A stretch of 64,000 nt of DNA from Musa acuminata AAA Group (taxonomy: Eukaryota > Streptophyta > Magnoliopsida > Zingiberales > Musaceae): assembly GCF_036884655.1 (NCBI RefSeq), contig NC_088340.1, positions 7,633,501 through 7,697,500 of the forward strand, in the 5' to 3' direction. Of the stretch, positions 23,928-35,627 are shown in pieces; the stretch's first letter is position 1, and each line of letters begins with the position of its first letter. The translations under genes were made by a program, and so were the position numbers. The notes beneath the pieces were generated by a model. That model worked only from the letters and a program-made list of their open reading frames with translations, made no database searches and was not told the origin of the DNA.

Positions 23928-26900
23928 CTACTTCGCCTCGTGATCCAACTCTCTTGTTTTGTCATTTGATTCGCGAGCTTCTTGTTTAACAATGGTTCCA
24001 TTGCAGCCAGTGACATCATTTTTGTTGCAATTCCTGTCCATGGAACTGTGGCTCAGCGGTGCCATTCCATGGCTCATTATAGGTTTTCTTCGGTCGGGTG
24101 GTATAGCAGTGGAGAAGCCTTTCTGATTCGAGATTGCGGTGGCAAGAGCGATGGGCATGAGGCAGAGCCCTTTGTTTTGAAGGTACTGCATAGCAGTGGT
24201 AACATTAGTTTCCATAAGCTTTACGACTTCCTGCTCGAAGGCCAAGCTGTCCTCTGACTCGGATATATCAGAACCTCCCTGCCCTGCCGATGATGACAGA
24301 AGCAAACTGCCAGAAACCTGTAGAAATGAGAAATGAATGAAAATAATGCATAAACACTTACAATTCCTAGAACTTTGCTGAAAGCATGTGGAGCTGAGAG
24401 AATAAGAAGCAACAGATCCAAATGAGCTGCTTAAATTTATACCCTTCCCTACTCAGAGAAGAGTATCATATTGCAGTCAATTGCATCTCCTAATGGTGTT
24501 CCAGGAGCACTACTCTAGTTTAACACCACTCTCATATCATATATGCTGTATATTTGTAGTTGCTGCAAGAGACCAAGAAAATATGTTGACATTCACTTGG
24601 AAGCCTTTCAAGAACAAGAATTCCCGGTGTACCAGGTGCTAGATTGACTCTCATATTATTTATTCTACTTAAAACATAAAAAAAAGTCCAAACTACTCAT
24701 ATTATGTCCTGATTTGGGGTGTGAGAGGCAATATGCATGCTTGAACTGCATACAAATAATTTTCAAAAACTTGACATAGGTGTACCTGGGTTAAAAAAGC
24801 CATCATTTGGTCTATTAAGATCACTTTTTCGGTAAATAAGACAACTAACCGAACAACACATCACCACAGACAGATTTTATTAAATTAATGGCATAAAATG
24901 ATCTTTTATATATTTAACCTATATGAAGACTGTACTGACCTCCACTGTATATGAATGGAAGAATCTACTAAACATGCAGATACAAACTTACTGTACAAGA
25001 TCCTCAAACTTAGATGAGACATCAAAGATAAGTGTGTATATCACAGATTGCTCTAATGGCTGTTTGCAGGGAACCAACCACCACATCAACACATACACAC
25101 AGGCAACCTATCTGGTTTTACAACAGAAATCAGATCAAATTTTCCTTCCTAGCTGCTCAGGAAAAAAAAGATAAGTCAATGTTACTTATGCCTTTGATCT
25201 AAATGAAAAATGGCTAAAATCTTACTACTATAGCTTAGAAGATAATGAAGCATTAATTAGACCAAGGCAAAAGATATAATATACCAAAAAATGAAAACCA
25301 GCAATGTTATGTCATGATGCTCAGACAGAGAGTATTGAAAGAGCACCTCAGTTTGAGTATCTGTCAGCAGAGGAACAACTGCTCCAGTTGCACCGAGCCG
25401 GCTCATGCTGAGAACCTTCAATAATCATATTACGGAAAACAAAAAGTAAGAAAAAAAAATCAGATTTTGGAAATTGTACATGGTGCCAAGTGTTGTAAAT
25501 GTGCAGACCTTGACTTGCAATTGCAGAAATTTTACATAGTCAATGATTTCATCAAGCATTGATGCCTTATCTGTCTGCACAAAGAAGAATGCATGCTTCA
25601 GCCGTAAGCACTTTTTCAGATAAGGGTAGAATAAAGAGCATTTGTTGACCCTACATAAATTTGAGTCCACAAAGGAGCATTTTTGCGTGATAAATGGAAA
25701 TATATGAAGACAGCTTGTAATTTTATCACTACTGCAATTGATATTGCATGCTGGACTAGACAAAGACACACTGCTTGCCATAGCAAGAATATGATGAACA
25801 AAAGAAAATTGCACTAGGTACACAACTTGCCAAAGAAGAACCATGCCTTCTAAATGGAAAATCAGCAAAATTCTGAGTGTCTTGTTGGGATCCATAAATA
25901 TGTAATTTGACCAGTGATCAATCAGAAGCAGAAAAGACCCTCAAAAACTACTGGTATGGTAGCTTGCACATCAGTGGTATTGCAGGCAGTAGCATGATAT
26001 TGTAACACTGGTTTCATAGAGTGAACAGGTATTACAGAGAATAAATTTATACAAGTTCCAATTGAACTACAACTTAAAATTATCATATGATTGAGCTTGA
26101 TCCAAATTCTCAAAGTCATTTGGTGCACTGATTTTAGATATTAACTAAGGTACAGTCCAACGTGCTTTTGTATTCTTAGACTCGAACATATTCTAATTGG
26201 TAGACCTACTGTATCTAGCCCTACATCAAAGTCTTATTATTGCAGTAAAGATATATGTGGCACCAAATAATTTTTGCCAGACATTTCTCTCATTTTTAGT
26301 TGCAATAAAAAATGAATCAACGACACAAGTTTAAATTTTAAATGGAAGAAATGATAATCAACAGTACCTTATTGGAACTAGGGACAAGCTCTTGTAAATT
26401 CTTCATCCTTTCTGCAATTTTTTCTCTCCGTAGCTGCACCAAATAGTTGATACCCACAGATGAAAAAATTGTCCTAGGGAACCATATCATGCAACAAAAA
26501 ATAAACTGACGAAAAAATATTCGAGTCAAGAAGTAAACCATGAAAAAAACAAGGTAAAAAACATAAGTAAATTTCATAGGCTGACCAAGTACTCCACAGT
26601 AAGACATGACAATATAACGCATACTCACTCGTTCTGCGATGCTATGAGGATCAGTGGCTTGGCCTCGTCGTGCTCTTGCACGTGGCTTGGCAGTTCCATT
26701 GCAACCACTGGCATTAGCTGAAACAGCTAGTGACGGCGTACTGGAAGTATTGTTTATCTGATGGCTAGCAGTATGCCTTTCAGATGATGGTGAAAGCTGA
26801 ATTGTGCAACAGACATAGGCATCAACAAAAAATAGCATGATGTACTAATTATGTCGATGGACAAAAATTTGCAAAAAAGGATTGAGCAAATAACCTGCTG

Positions 26901-27941
26901 AGGAGTCTGTATTCCTGCCATTTTATTTACTGCCATCATACATGATCCTGAAGGAAAAGAGGGCGAATGCAACCCATTTTGCTCCTGCAGTTCTACATTG
27001 GCTTAATCAACTCATACAAAATGTTAAACAGAAGGAAACAAAAAGGCTCAAGTTCTGAACACCTTTTGTGGGAGCAAAGCACCAGCAATCAAATTCATAT
27101 GTTGCCCCACAGAGAAAGAAGAAAAGTCACGTATTTCATTTTGATTCTGCAAAGTCATTCATCTGTAAGTAGGTCTTGATTATCCACAATCAGTTAAAAG
27201 AAAATCCAAGTACAACTAAAGAAAAAGGCTATACACCTTAGCATGCACGGATTCTGCAGGTAATCTGTCCACATGAAATTTCCCATTCTCAAGACTTAAT
27301 TTTCCCAATACATAATCATTGTTTTCGTTTCCTTGATAACCAAAAGCTGGTGAGTTTCCATGCCCCACAAAAGAAGAGACACTTGAGTATGATGAAGGCC
27401 ATATTGTCGGAACTGAGTTAATTGAATGGGCATCTCCAAGAGATTGTGGAAAAGCAGATAGTTCACTACTGTTGCTCTCAATTGAACTGGATATGGCCAG
27501 TGTGCCACGTGGCAATGCTGATTCAAATGATGCAGATGTTTGGTTACTACCAGTGACCCCCAGTAACGGGAAAGTTCTAACTCGGGTCCCATTATTCATG
27601 GAGATTGAATTCGAGGTTTGATTATGTAAATTCTGGTGAGATAATCTTTCACCAGAATACAAATCTTTAAGAATTCCATAATTCACACTCCCATCTATGA
27701 ACATGGAAGGAGTCCCATCATGCCCATGCACATTTAAATCTTCAGCAGCTGCATTGCCTATAATGTTACTTGAAGGCACCATGCAAACAGATGGGTTTTT
27801 TGCTTCTCCATATGGTTCTGTAGAATCAGCAAGTAAGCCATTTGTATGAGATACACTTGTGCCATTCCATGATGCCTTTGAAGAGGCATTTCTGTCTGAC
27901 CATGCTGGAGATGACATGAAAGAATCAATCAAGTCATCCAT
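23928..27941 (-). CDS. bHLH transcription factor, LRL/bHLH66-69-82-like
   Basis: Nuclear E-box-binding regulator of the subfamily that includes Arabidopsis LRL1-3 and UNE12, some of which act in root-hair growth. Exons on the minus strand: 27237-27941, 27063-27146, 26895-26984, 26629-26796, 26368-26433, 25509-25574, 25347-25415, 23928-24317. All join in phase 0, giving 545 residues. The bHLH domain spans about 332-395: [71 protein letters not shown]. The DNA-contact residues His344, Glu348 and Arg352 are present. After it come PLLTDTQTE and [19 protein letters not shown] followed by [12 protein letters not shown], both typical of this subfamily. The N-terminal ~330 residues are Ser/Asn-rich, longer than in the Arabidopsis members, and without a known domain. 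Confidence 0.92.
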
Positions 27942-27962
27942 TATGACTTCTTGGAGCAGAGA

Positions 27963-29025
27963 CTATCGATATTCACTCTTTTCTCCAAGCTTCTGATAAA
28001 AGAATATTTCAACAATTACATCACAAAGAACCTGGCTTGAACAAAGCTATACTGATTTACGCACTTGAACCTTTTATTGTTTGAGAACTAGATTGCAGTT
28101 CTGAGTACTGAAATCTTGAATAGAAGCGGCTTTTCATGATCTAATGTAGAGTAACATACTGCAGCTGTTAATTTCCTGTTGTTACCGAAAAACACAGATG
28201 AATTTGTTCAGATCATAATAGAAACAGGAAGTCATAATAATTTTACAAAGAAAAATCAGCACTAATTGGTGATAGTTTTTGGACAATCACTATAAATATG
28301 ATTCGATAGGCAGGACAAAATGATCATATGGCCCATTTATTCAGCTCCAAAAGAAAATATAGGCCATTATAGCATACATTACTTAGCAAACTAATTACTA
28401 GCTACTACCCTACAAATTACTAGCATATTGCTGTATTTTCAACAGTTATGAGAAAATAAACTTGCTGGCTTTTATAGTGTTCTTCTCTGTTGATTTAGAG
28501 AAAACAGATGTCAGATAAATGATGACTGCAGTTGGAAAGGATAATTAAGGCAAACACACATGTAATGAAAATCTTCCTAGTAGCGCTCAGTGTTCAAGCT
28601 ATAAAATGTCTTGAAAAAAAATAAAATAAAATTTGGTGTTAGACTCAACACTATGAAGCCTTCTACAGTATTATTTTCTGCTGTATAACTCTAACAGAGT
28701 AGAAAAGAAATAACCATTAAATTATTGGCATATTAGTCGTACAAGTTATTGGGCATCCAAAAGAGCTCAAGCTTCTGTGTTAAACTCAGTTCTACAAAGT
28801 GATAACTGTCGATTCAGCTAACTAGAGAACTTTCACCAAAGTAATCCACCATGTTTCACCTACTTCTGACTGCTTCCAACTTATTAGATCAAAACCTACC
28901 TTTTCTTCCTTTGAGAAAGCCTTTGCAGATAATTGATCTTTAGTATTGAGGCGAAGATGATCACTTCTTGCCTCATCCCTTTTCTCAATGCCACCATCGG
29001 CCATCAGTTTCTTGCAGTTTTCCAT
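27963..29025 (-). CDS. Spliced upstream ORF (51 codons) in the bHLH leader
   Basis: A minus-strand ATG at 29025 opens a 42-codon stretch (28900-29025) that ends at a good donor (AAAG/gtaggt). The next acceptor upstream of the bHLH start (TTATCAG, exon from 27992) continues the same frame for nine codons to a TAG at 27963. The 51-residue peptide starts MENCKKLMADGG and ends GEKSEYR. Its stop lies 21 bases before the bHLH ATG, so it would be translated first and could restrain the main frame. The splice is inferred. A further non-coding first exon near 29590-29800 (donor CCCAG/gtgaat) is also possible. Confidence 0.5.
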
Positions 29026-30826
29026 TTAAATACTTCCCACTTCATCTTCCTGACTCATAATTACTGGAAGATGAGATGAATGACGTAGAAGGCCGACGTG
29101 CTGACCCCTTTATTCTCAGTTGAGCCACATGATACAAATTCGACTCTGCTGTTCTTATGGAAACTGTCATAAATACATGCTTTTCTTGTTTGGTCGACCT
29201 CGAATTACCTCAACAAATTCCGGAAATCAAGATTTCAACCATCTCCTCTTCCTAATCCCTAATCTAAAGAGTCAAAAAGGAAAAACCTTAGCAGAGAAAT
29301 GTTTCGAAACCAATGTTGACACTAACGCCGAGTAACAAGCTGAATCAAACCAAACCAAAATCGAACAAGGCCGATCAAAATTCCCACCAGTGCATGCTTC
29401 AAGATCCAAATTTTGACGCACACACGGAAAAAAGGCAACAAAGGCCACAAATCCACAGCTAATCCCAAGTGAAAACGGAAAAGAAACACGAAACCGTAAT
29501 CGAACTGCTCCAAGAATTGACCCAAAACGGAAACAGAGAGAAGGAGAAATCGAAGCAGCGCCGATCGGGCGACCACGTGATTCACCTGGGGAGGGAGAGA
29601 ATTCGAGCAGCCCTAACGCCAGTTCGGCGGCGAGCGAGAGGAGTGGAGGTGGTTGGTGATCGAGAAGGCCAAAAAATTGCAAGGAAAAGTAAGTGAAAAA
29701 GCAAGCTTGGAAGCGTCAAGGAAGACAAGACAAAACAAGAGAAGAGAAGAGGAGGACGCGTAAACGGGGTTAGGCTTAACGGAGGTGACGGTGTGAGTCT
29801 CACACACACGAGCAGCGAGAGTTATAGCCACATCTTGGATGCGGTCACCGCAGATAAGAATAAGAAGGTACTCACGAGCAAGCACAAAGGAAAATTTAGT
29901 AATTAGCTTAGCGGGACAAGAGAGAAAGGAAGGGCGGTGAGATTACACACACTTCATTCCTGCAGCGTCTTCGATCACTTCCAACGAAGAGTGGCCCATA
30001 AAACAAGCTCACCGTGTATGCGACTCACACCAAATTGACCCGTTCTCCTCTCTTAGTTTACGGCCCCGAAAAAGATTTCTTCGATCCACGTGGCGAAACT
30101 CCATTGGCAAGAGGAAGGTCGGGTTTCGATTCTCGGGTTCGATAGCGACCGTTTGAGAAAAGGCGATCCGCTTTAATAAAAGGAGGAACCTTGGTGTCAA
30201 ATTACCGAACTAACCCTGTTTTGACGATCGTACCCCCGCTTAATAAGACTCAACTGCTTTAATTATGGGCAGGTTGGTAATTTGATCTTCCGGATTAGCC
30301 GGGACTGTTGCGTTGATCTCGGCGGATCTGCGGTGATGGACCGGGCCGTCCAGGTAAATAAGCTATGGGTAAGGGGTTCTTTATGTAACTTTACAGATAA
30401 GGATCGTTTCAGACCGTCGGATTTGGTCCATTGAGAGTGGCGATGAGATGATCGGGGTAATTCGGTAATTCTAACTCGTTTGGGGGTGGGGGGTTTGGTT
30501 CTGAGTCCGGATAACACGGAGGGTCTTCCGGCCTTGCGTTGGGAAGACGACAACTGTCTTCGAAATGACCAAAACACCCCTGAGATGGGGTCGGGTTAAA
30601 CGGGGCGGGACCCGCGTTCGTCAGATTCTTGGCCAGACGTCGACGCGTGGGAATCTGGATTTTGTTTAGAGTTTTCTTCGTGTGCCGCTGCGTGACACGC
30701 GTTGCATGATTAGGTTAAGGAACCCAGCTTATAGTTCAAGTGATGCCTGGTTTCGATGAGGCTTCGCTGTTGTCTTCTCATGTTTAGGTCAAAAAGGCCG
30801 GAGAAGAGAGAGAGAGCGAGAGAGAT

Positions 30827-30946
30827 CTCACCTTGTCCTCGTGTCAACTACAGAAAGAATCTTCACTATGCATCATTAGATACAAAGATCACAACTTAAG
30901 AGCATGGTTATATTGATCTTATCAGACTAAAAAATATTAGGAAGTT

Positions 30947-30980
<34 letters not shown>

Positions 30981-31092
30981 GCATTCCTCACTTTGTCATC
31001 TTGTCAACTACATGCTTTATCTACACTATTCATCATCAGAGACAAGATTACAGCTTAAGAACAAGGTTATATGGATCTTATCAGACTAAAAC
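30827..31092. repeat. Imperfect tandem duplication (160-bp period) with (GA)n between copies
   Basis: Copy 1 (about 30827-30932) and copy 2 (about 30987-31092) both run from CTCAC-TTGTC through GTCAACTACA to ATCAGACTAAAA. A perfect (GA)n run at about 30950-30979 lies between them. Confidence 0.75.
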
Positions 31093-31654
31093 ATGCAACG
31101 TTCTACGTTTCCTTCCAAATTCTGCACCTGTTAATTACTTGTCAATCTCTCTTCATTGTGTTTCATTATCATCTGCCACCCTAGTTAGTGATGTATTTTT
31201 AGGTTCGATTGGTAATGGGCTTTAGATCAGGCATCACTTTCTTACAGGTGGAGATGGTAGGTTGTAAAGCTTCTTCTGTTTGCTCACAGCGAGGCACAAT
31301 CACACCTGTGAATTGACTCATTATTGAATCTTAACCCTACTTTGATTACTTAGTTGTTCTTTATCTGTTGCAGTTTACATTGTAAAGTGATTTTAGTTAG
31401 CTATATATTGAATTAGTGACTGTCTAATCTATCCATTGCTAGCTGTTCTGGTATCCGTTTGAGCCATATATGTTGTGGTGATATATATACTCAGCAGATC
31501 TGATACACCTGACAAAGGACATCAGCAGATCTGATACAACTGTTCTGGTATCCTTACTGACTGCACTCATGGAGGTTCCCTGAAAGAGCTGATAGTTCTT
31601 CACTGAAAGAATAGTATAACATTGTCAAGACGACTCCTGTGTTAGTTTATGCTA

Positions 31655-31656
<2 letters not shown>

Positions 31657-31687
<31 letters not shown>

Positions 31688-31708
31688 GATTATTATTATG
31701 ATTATGAG
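31657..31708. repeat. (TTA)n microsatellite
   Basis: A trinucleotide TTA/TAT run with two or three interruptions. Confidence 0.85.
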
Positions 31709-32253
31709 TTTTGCTACTTGATCAATGATAATATATGCATTAGAGTTGATTTTGGATTGTTCAAGTTGAAGATAAATTTAAATCCAACCCGATTTCTTCT
31801 CGAGTCACTCTTAGAAAAATTCATCAAGCTTATGTCGATGCTCAAGTTTGGGATAGTTCTGATAACTCTCCTTTGATGCTTAAGTCAGATACTCAAGTCA
31901 GGTAAGTCATACTAGTCAGCTAACTTGGATTTTATTTGTTGTTTTGTATTGTATCCTAAGCATACGTATGCGATCCCTTTCATAGTCGGCGTTTGACGAA
32001 AAATGATTATAATAGCTCAATAATCTTGGATTGTTACCCATGTTTGTTACATTAAAATTACTATTAGTTGGAGCTATTATTGGACGATTTTATCAATTTA
32101 GCTTGATCATGTGTCGACCAATAACTGAGTCACGTGATGAGATAGTCCTTCCTAGATAGATAATGAGAATTTATCATTGACGAGTTAATCATATGAGATA
32201 CCGACAAAAGAGCCACATCACTCTTCATACCATTATTTTTTTTTCTTGCAAGT

Positions 32254-33753
32254 TGCTAGTCATAAGTGCCCAGCAAGCCAATCACGTGAGTGATGGCACG
32301 TGTGACTTGATACAGAATCTTTTTGCTTATTATATTTTGGCATATATCACTTTATAACTATTGCATAAATGCATATATATTGTGATGTCCTTGGATTTGT
32401 GCAATGGGAATCGGATCGTGATGAGATCACGATAATGAGATCGATTCACCTTTAAACACATATCCTAAATAATCCCGGTCATAGGTTACTCGAGAGGGAC
32501 ATCGTGATAACCGGATAGACTGGTGTGCTGTATACCCGTCCATATGATGGATGCAGCTGGTCTCATAGCTGCTCGTGTAGGGACACTAGGGATACAGTAC
32601 AGGTGCTCATTAGAGAATGAGTTCACTGATTGATCCGCTTACGGAATGCTGGATGGTTGATGATGCCTTATTGTCAGACAACGATTCCGTAGTCCTAGTG
32701 GTGTATCTGGTTCTTAGACTTGAGACACCAAGGATGTCCTGTATGAGTGCTCCACTCTTTGATACCAGACTTATAGGTTTGGCTGTTCCCAGATCTAGTA
32801 CAGCTGGTCATTGGGAGTGGTAGTCGACCTTACGAGGGCTATTGAGTGTCGATAGAGGATCATCCACTCTCGGTATCATGAGAGGAATATCCCATGTGTT
32901 CTTGCTCAGACAAATCCCTGGCCAGGGTCATTCGGGTTGAGAGAGAAAGAGTTCTCCGGGAGAATCCGATTAGAGCGAGACTCGAGTAGAAACCGTATGG
33001 GTCTGACAGCACCATGCTCGATATACGGTCTCTGGGATATTAGATGGATGAGGGACTATAGGTACATGGTAACTGAGGACAGACAGGTCCAATGGATTGG
33101 ATTCCCCTGTATCGTCTGGGGACTACGGCGTAGTGGCCTAGTACTTCCGTAGTCGATGAGTCGAGTGAATTATTACAGAGATAATAATTCACTTAGTTAG
33201 AAGGAGTTCTGACAGGTATGACTCACGGCCAGCTCGATATTGGGCCTAGAGGGTCACACACATATGGTAGGCATTGCGATGAGTAGAGGTTCGGATATGA
33301 GATATCCGACGGAGCCCTTGTCTTATTGGATGCAGATCCAATACCCACTAGGGAAAGGACCCATTAGGGTTTTGACACGGGATCTCTATAAATAGGAGGG
33401 ATTCACAGCCTCATAGGCTAAAGTCTTTGCTTGCCCTTCCTATTCTCCTCTCCCTCTCCACCTCAGAGTAGGCCTGGAGTTTTGAGGAGCGTCGTCGCAA
33501 CCCTGCTGTGTGGATCACCGCTAGAGAGGAGGACGCTTGACCTCCTTCACCCTCTCCTAAGGATCTGCAAGGAAACAGGGATATACGATCTCCCTAGGTA
33601 ACACAATCTCTATACGCAGTTTTTGTGTTTTTTGCGGATTTTGCGCACCAATCTTCGCACGACGATGAACATCTTTTTGGGAATCGGGGATTTTTGTTTT
33701 CTTGTTCTTCCGCTGCGCATATGATGTCGCCCCCCCCCTATGATTTCCCAACA
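32254..33753 (+). repeat. 5' LTR (1500 bp)
   Basis: Starts TGCTAGTCATAAG and ends TTTCCCAACA. It contains a TATA box (33387-33394), a GGTAACACAATC segment and a run of nine C near the end. Short open frames inside it (for example at 32617 and 32937) also occur in the other LTR and are not genes. Confidence 0.96.
33387..33394 (+). promoter_or_regulatory. LTR promoter TATA box
   Basis: TATAAATA within the 5' LTR, repeated at 40669-40676 in the 3' LTR. It is the likely start signal for the genomic transcript. Solo LTR B lacks this block. Confidence 0.75.
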
Positions 33754-33754
33754 G

Positions 33755-33766
33755 TGGTATCAGAGC
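33755..33766 (+). other. Primer-binding site (tRNA-iMet)
   Basis: TGGTATCAGAGC, one base after the 5' LTR end. It primes minus-strand cDNA synthesis. Confidence 0.93.
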
Positions 33767-33859
33767 CAGGTTGTTCGTGCGAATGATTGGTTTTTGAACT
33801 GCGTGTGTTGTGTTTAGGAAGAATATTGACGTCAAAATCGTTGACGCAAAAGCAAGGAA

Positions 33860-34345
33860 GGGCAGCAACAGTTGCTGCCCTCGATCTGCATGCCTGCAGC
33901 CAGCCACAGCCGCAGCCAGGCAGCACAGCGCCGGCACATGCGCAAGCGCTGTGCCTGCAGCAGCCGGCCGGCGGTCTGCTTGCAGCAGGCTTGCGGCCGG
34001 CGGGGCTGGCAGCCCGCTCGGTAGAAGCGCCAGCGGCCACTGAGCCCGCGGGCAGAGGTGCCGCGGGGCAGCAGCGCGGGCTGAGGCACCGCAGGGCAAC
34101 GGCGCCTGTGGCCGCTGCTCCCACGGGCAAAAACCCCGCAGGGGCGGCCGCCAGCGAGGCAGCACCACCTGCGGGCGCTGACTCGCGGGCAGAACCGCCC
34201 GCGGAGGCGGCGGCGCCCGAAGAGGGCGCCCACCCGCAGCGGCATCGCCGCCAGCGGGCGTGCCGCCTGCAGGCGAGGGCAGTGCCCTCGCCCCGCCGCA
34301 CAGGCCGCCGCCGGCAGGGTGGCGGCGGCGGCAGCAGCGAAAAGG
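33860..34345 (+). other. GC-rich island in the retrotransposon leader
   Basis: About 490 bp of strongly GC-rich, GCAGC/GCCGGC/GCGGGC-like sequence inside an AT-richer element. Because stop codons are rare in such composition, several frames on both strands stay open (the longest plus-strand one, 33787-34359, would be 190 residues of Ala/Pro/Gly/Arg). No known protein motif is seen and no coding call is made. Confidence 0.7.
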
Positions 34346-34869
34346 GGAAAGGGTATTAGGGTTTTCTACGCAAAAGATAGTTTTGCCCCTCGGAATTTGA
34401 GAAATTCCAGTTTCTGTCTTTTGTCCAAATTATGAAAATACCCTTAGGAATTGAGAAATTCCCTATATATCCCTGATTTCAGAAAATATTAATTAATTAA
34501 AAGGTTTAGTTGATTATTATTTTTATTATTATCTAGTAGTCCTACATGATGATGATTATTTATACATGTGATGTATGATGAGTGGACGGATGATCATGGA
34601 CCGTGTGATGTGTGTACTTGTGATTATTATTATTGAGGTCTGCGAACCTCCATTATATTTCTCGTTTATTGTCGGGCCTGCGTGCCTATGATTAAGTTGT
34701 AATCACATGAGGAGGCGCAGCGGGAGCGTGGAAGCCATAGCGGGACCCACGAGACGGACGATCGTGATGCATGAAGATGCATCAAGATGTCGACGGAACC
34801 AACGAGGACGAGATGGACGATCACAAGGCATGGAGATGCACCGTTGCACACATAGATCTTGATGTGAGT

Positions 34870-34897
34870 GATTAGGCCTACTGGCTCGGGCCTAATC
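34870..34897 (+). other. Perfect 9-bp stem-loop in the leader
   Basis: GATTAGGCC (34870-34878) pairs exactly with GGCCTAATC (34889-34897) around a ten-base loop, upstream of the main stem-loop chain. Confidence 0.6.
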
Positions 34898-35130
34898 ATA
34901 TTAGGTTGTGGTCCATGATCATCTGGTGTGATTGCTTATACACATACTAGATATGTATATATATTTGCATGCGATGTAGATATATATTAAATATGTATAT
35001 GTGTGACATGTCATATTAGGAGACCAAATCATAGAAACATCTCTCGATAATATTAAGTCGGTAAACGTGAGGCAATTAGATTGACCCACGTGACCTTCCA
35101 TCGTTATGAGTAGGAACCGAATCCCGGTGT

Positions 35131-35488
35131 AGGTTGAGTTGGTCGAGTCCCTCGAGACTCACCTATATCGCGATTCGCTATCTTGCTTACGACATAGAGA
35201 TGTCACCGGTGACCTGAGGGCATGATATGCTTGGTCGAGTCCCTCGAGGGTATATCATCAAATCAGACTCATCTTGTAACGAAGGTGTTGACTTAACCGA
35301 GCATCATGGTTGGTCGAGTCCCTCGAGGCCATGGTGATTCGGAGGCCGAACAGGACGGGAATCACAAGGAGTTGTGATCGGCAATAGTTGTCTACCTTTT
35401 AGGCTTAGTGTGATTGGTCGAGTCCCTCGAGGTTACACTAAGACGCTGATTGGATCCTGATCCCCACTAGAAGTCTGCCGGAGACTTC
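35131..35488 (+). other. Chain of stem-loops in the 5' leader, four sharing one 18-nt core
   Basis: Four hairpins (35131-35164, 35222-35258, 35302-35336, 35404-35442) contain the identical core TTGGTCGAGTCCCTCGAG. The outer arms differ between copies but pair within each: AGGTTGAGT/ACTCACCT (one bulge), ATGATAT/ATATCAT, CATCATGG/CCATGGTG (one U-G), CTTAGTGTGA/TTACACTAAG (one G-U). Between and after them lie GTCACCGGTGAC (35202-35213), TTCGG-AGG-CCGAA (35338-35350), ATCACAA-GGAG-TTGTGAT (35361-35378) and GAAGTCT-GCCGG-AGACTTC (35470-35488). The gag ATG follows at 35628. Different arms with preserved pairing suggest selection on RNA structure. The function is unknown; packaging, dimerisation through the CTCGAG palindrome, or translation control are possibilities. 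Confidence 0.75.
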
Positions 35489-35627
35489 CGTTTCACGTGC
35501 TGAGGGTGTCGCGTGACTCGTTAGTAAAATAGTGGGAGCATATTAAGATAGAAGTCCATATCTTGATAGTTTATTTCTTACAAAATCTGCATGTTATTCA
35601 TTTTTGCTACATCTTTATTTTCAGAAA

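Larger units (their letters stand above)
29026..32248. other. bHLH upstream region and spacer
   Basis: Probably holds the bHLH promoter and first leader exon (to about 29.9 kb). Then come GC-moderate unique sequence, an imperfect tandem duplication at 30827-31092 and a TTA-type microsatellite. A 104-codon minus-strand frame at 30263-30577 shows no known motif and is not called. No RNA gene is seen. Confidence 0.5.

Noticed and set aside
32617..33152. Repeated 68- and 71-codon frames, also present at 39899-40434
   Set aside because: They lie inside both LTRs and partly in the solo LTR, have no motif, and are not expected to be coding.
33557..34359. Long open frames (137-203 codons) on both strands in the retrotransposon leader
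   Set aside because: They arise from GC-rich sequence poor in stop codons, overlap each other on opposite strands, are low-complexity, and show no protein motif.
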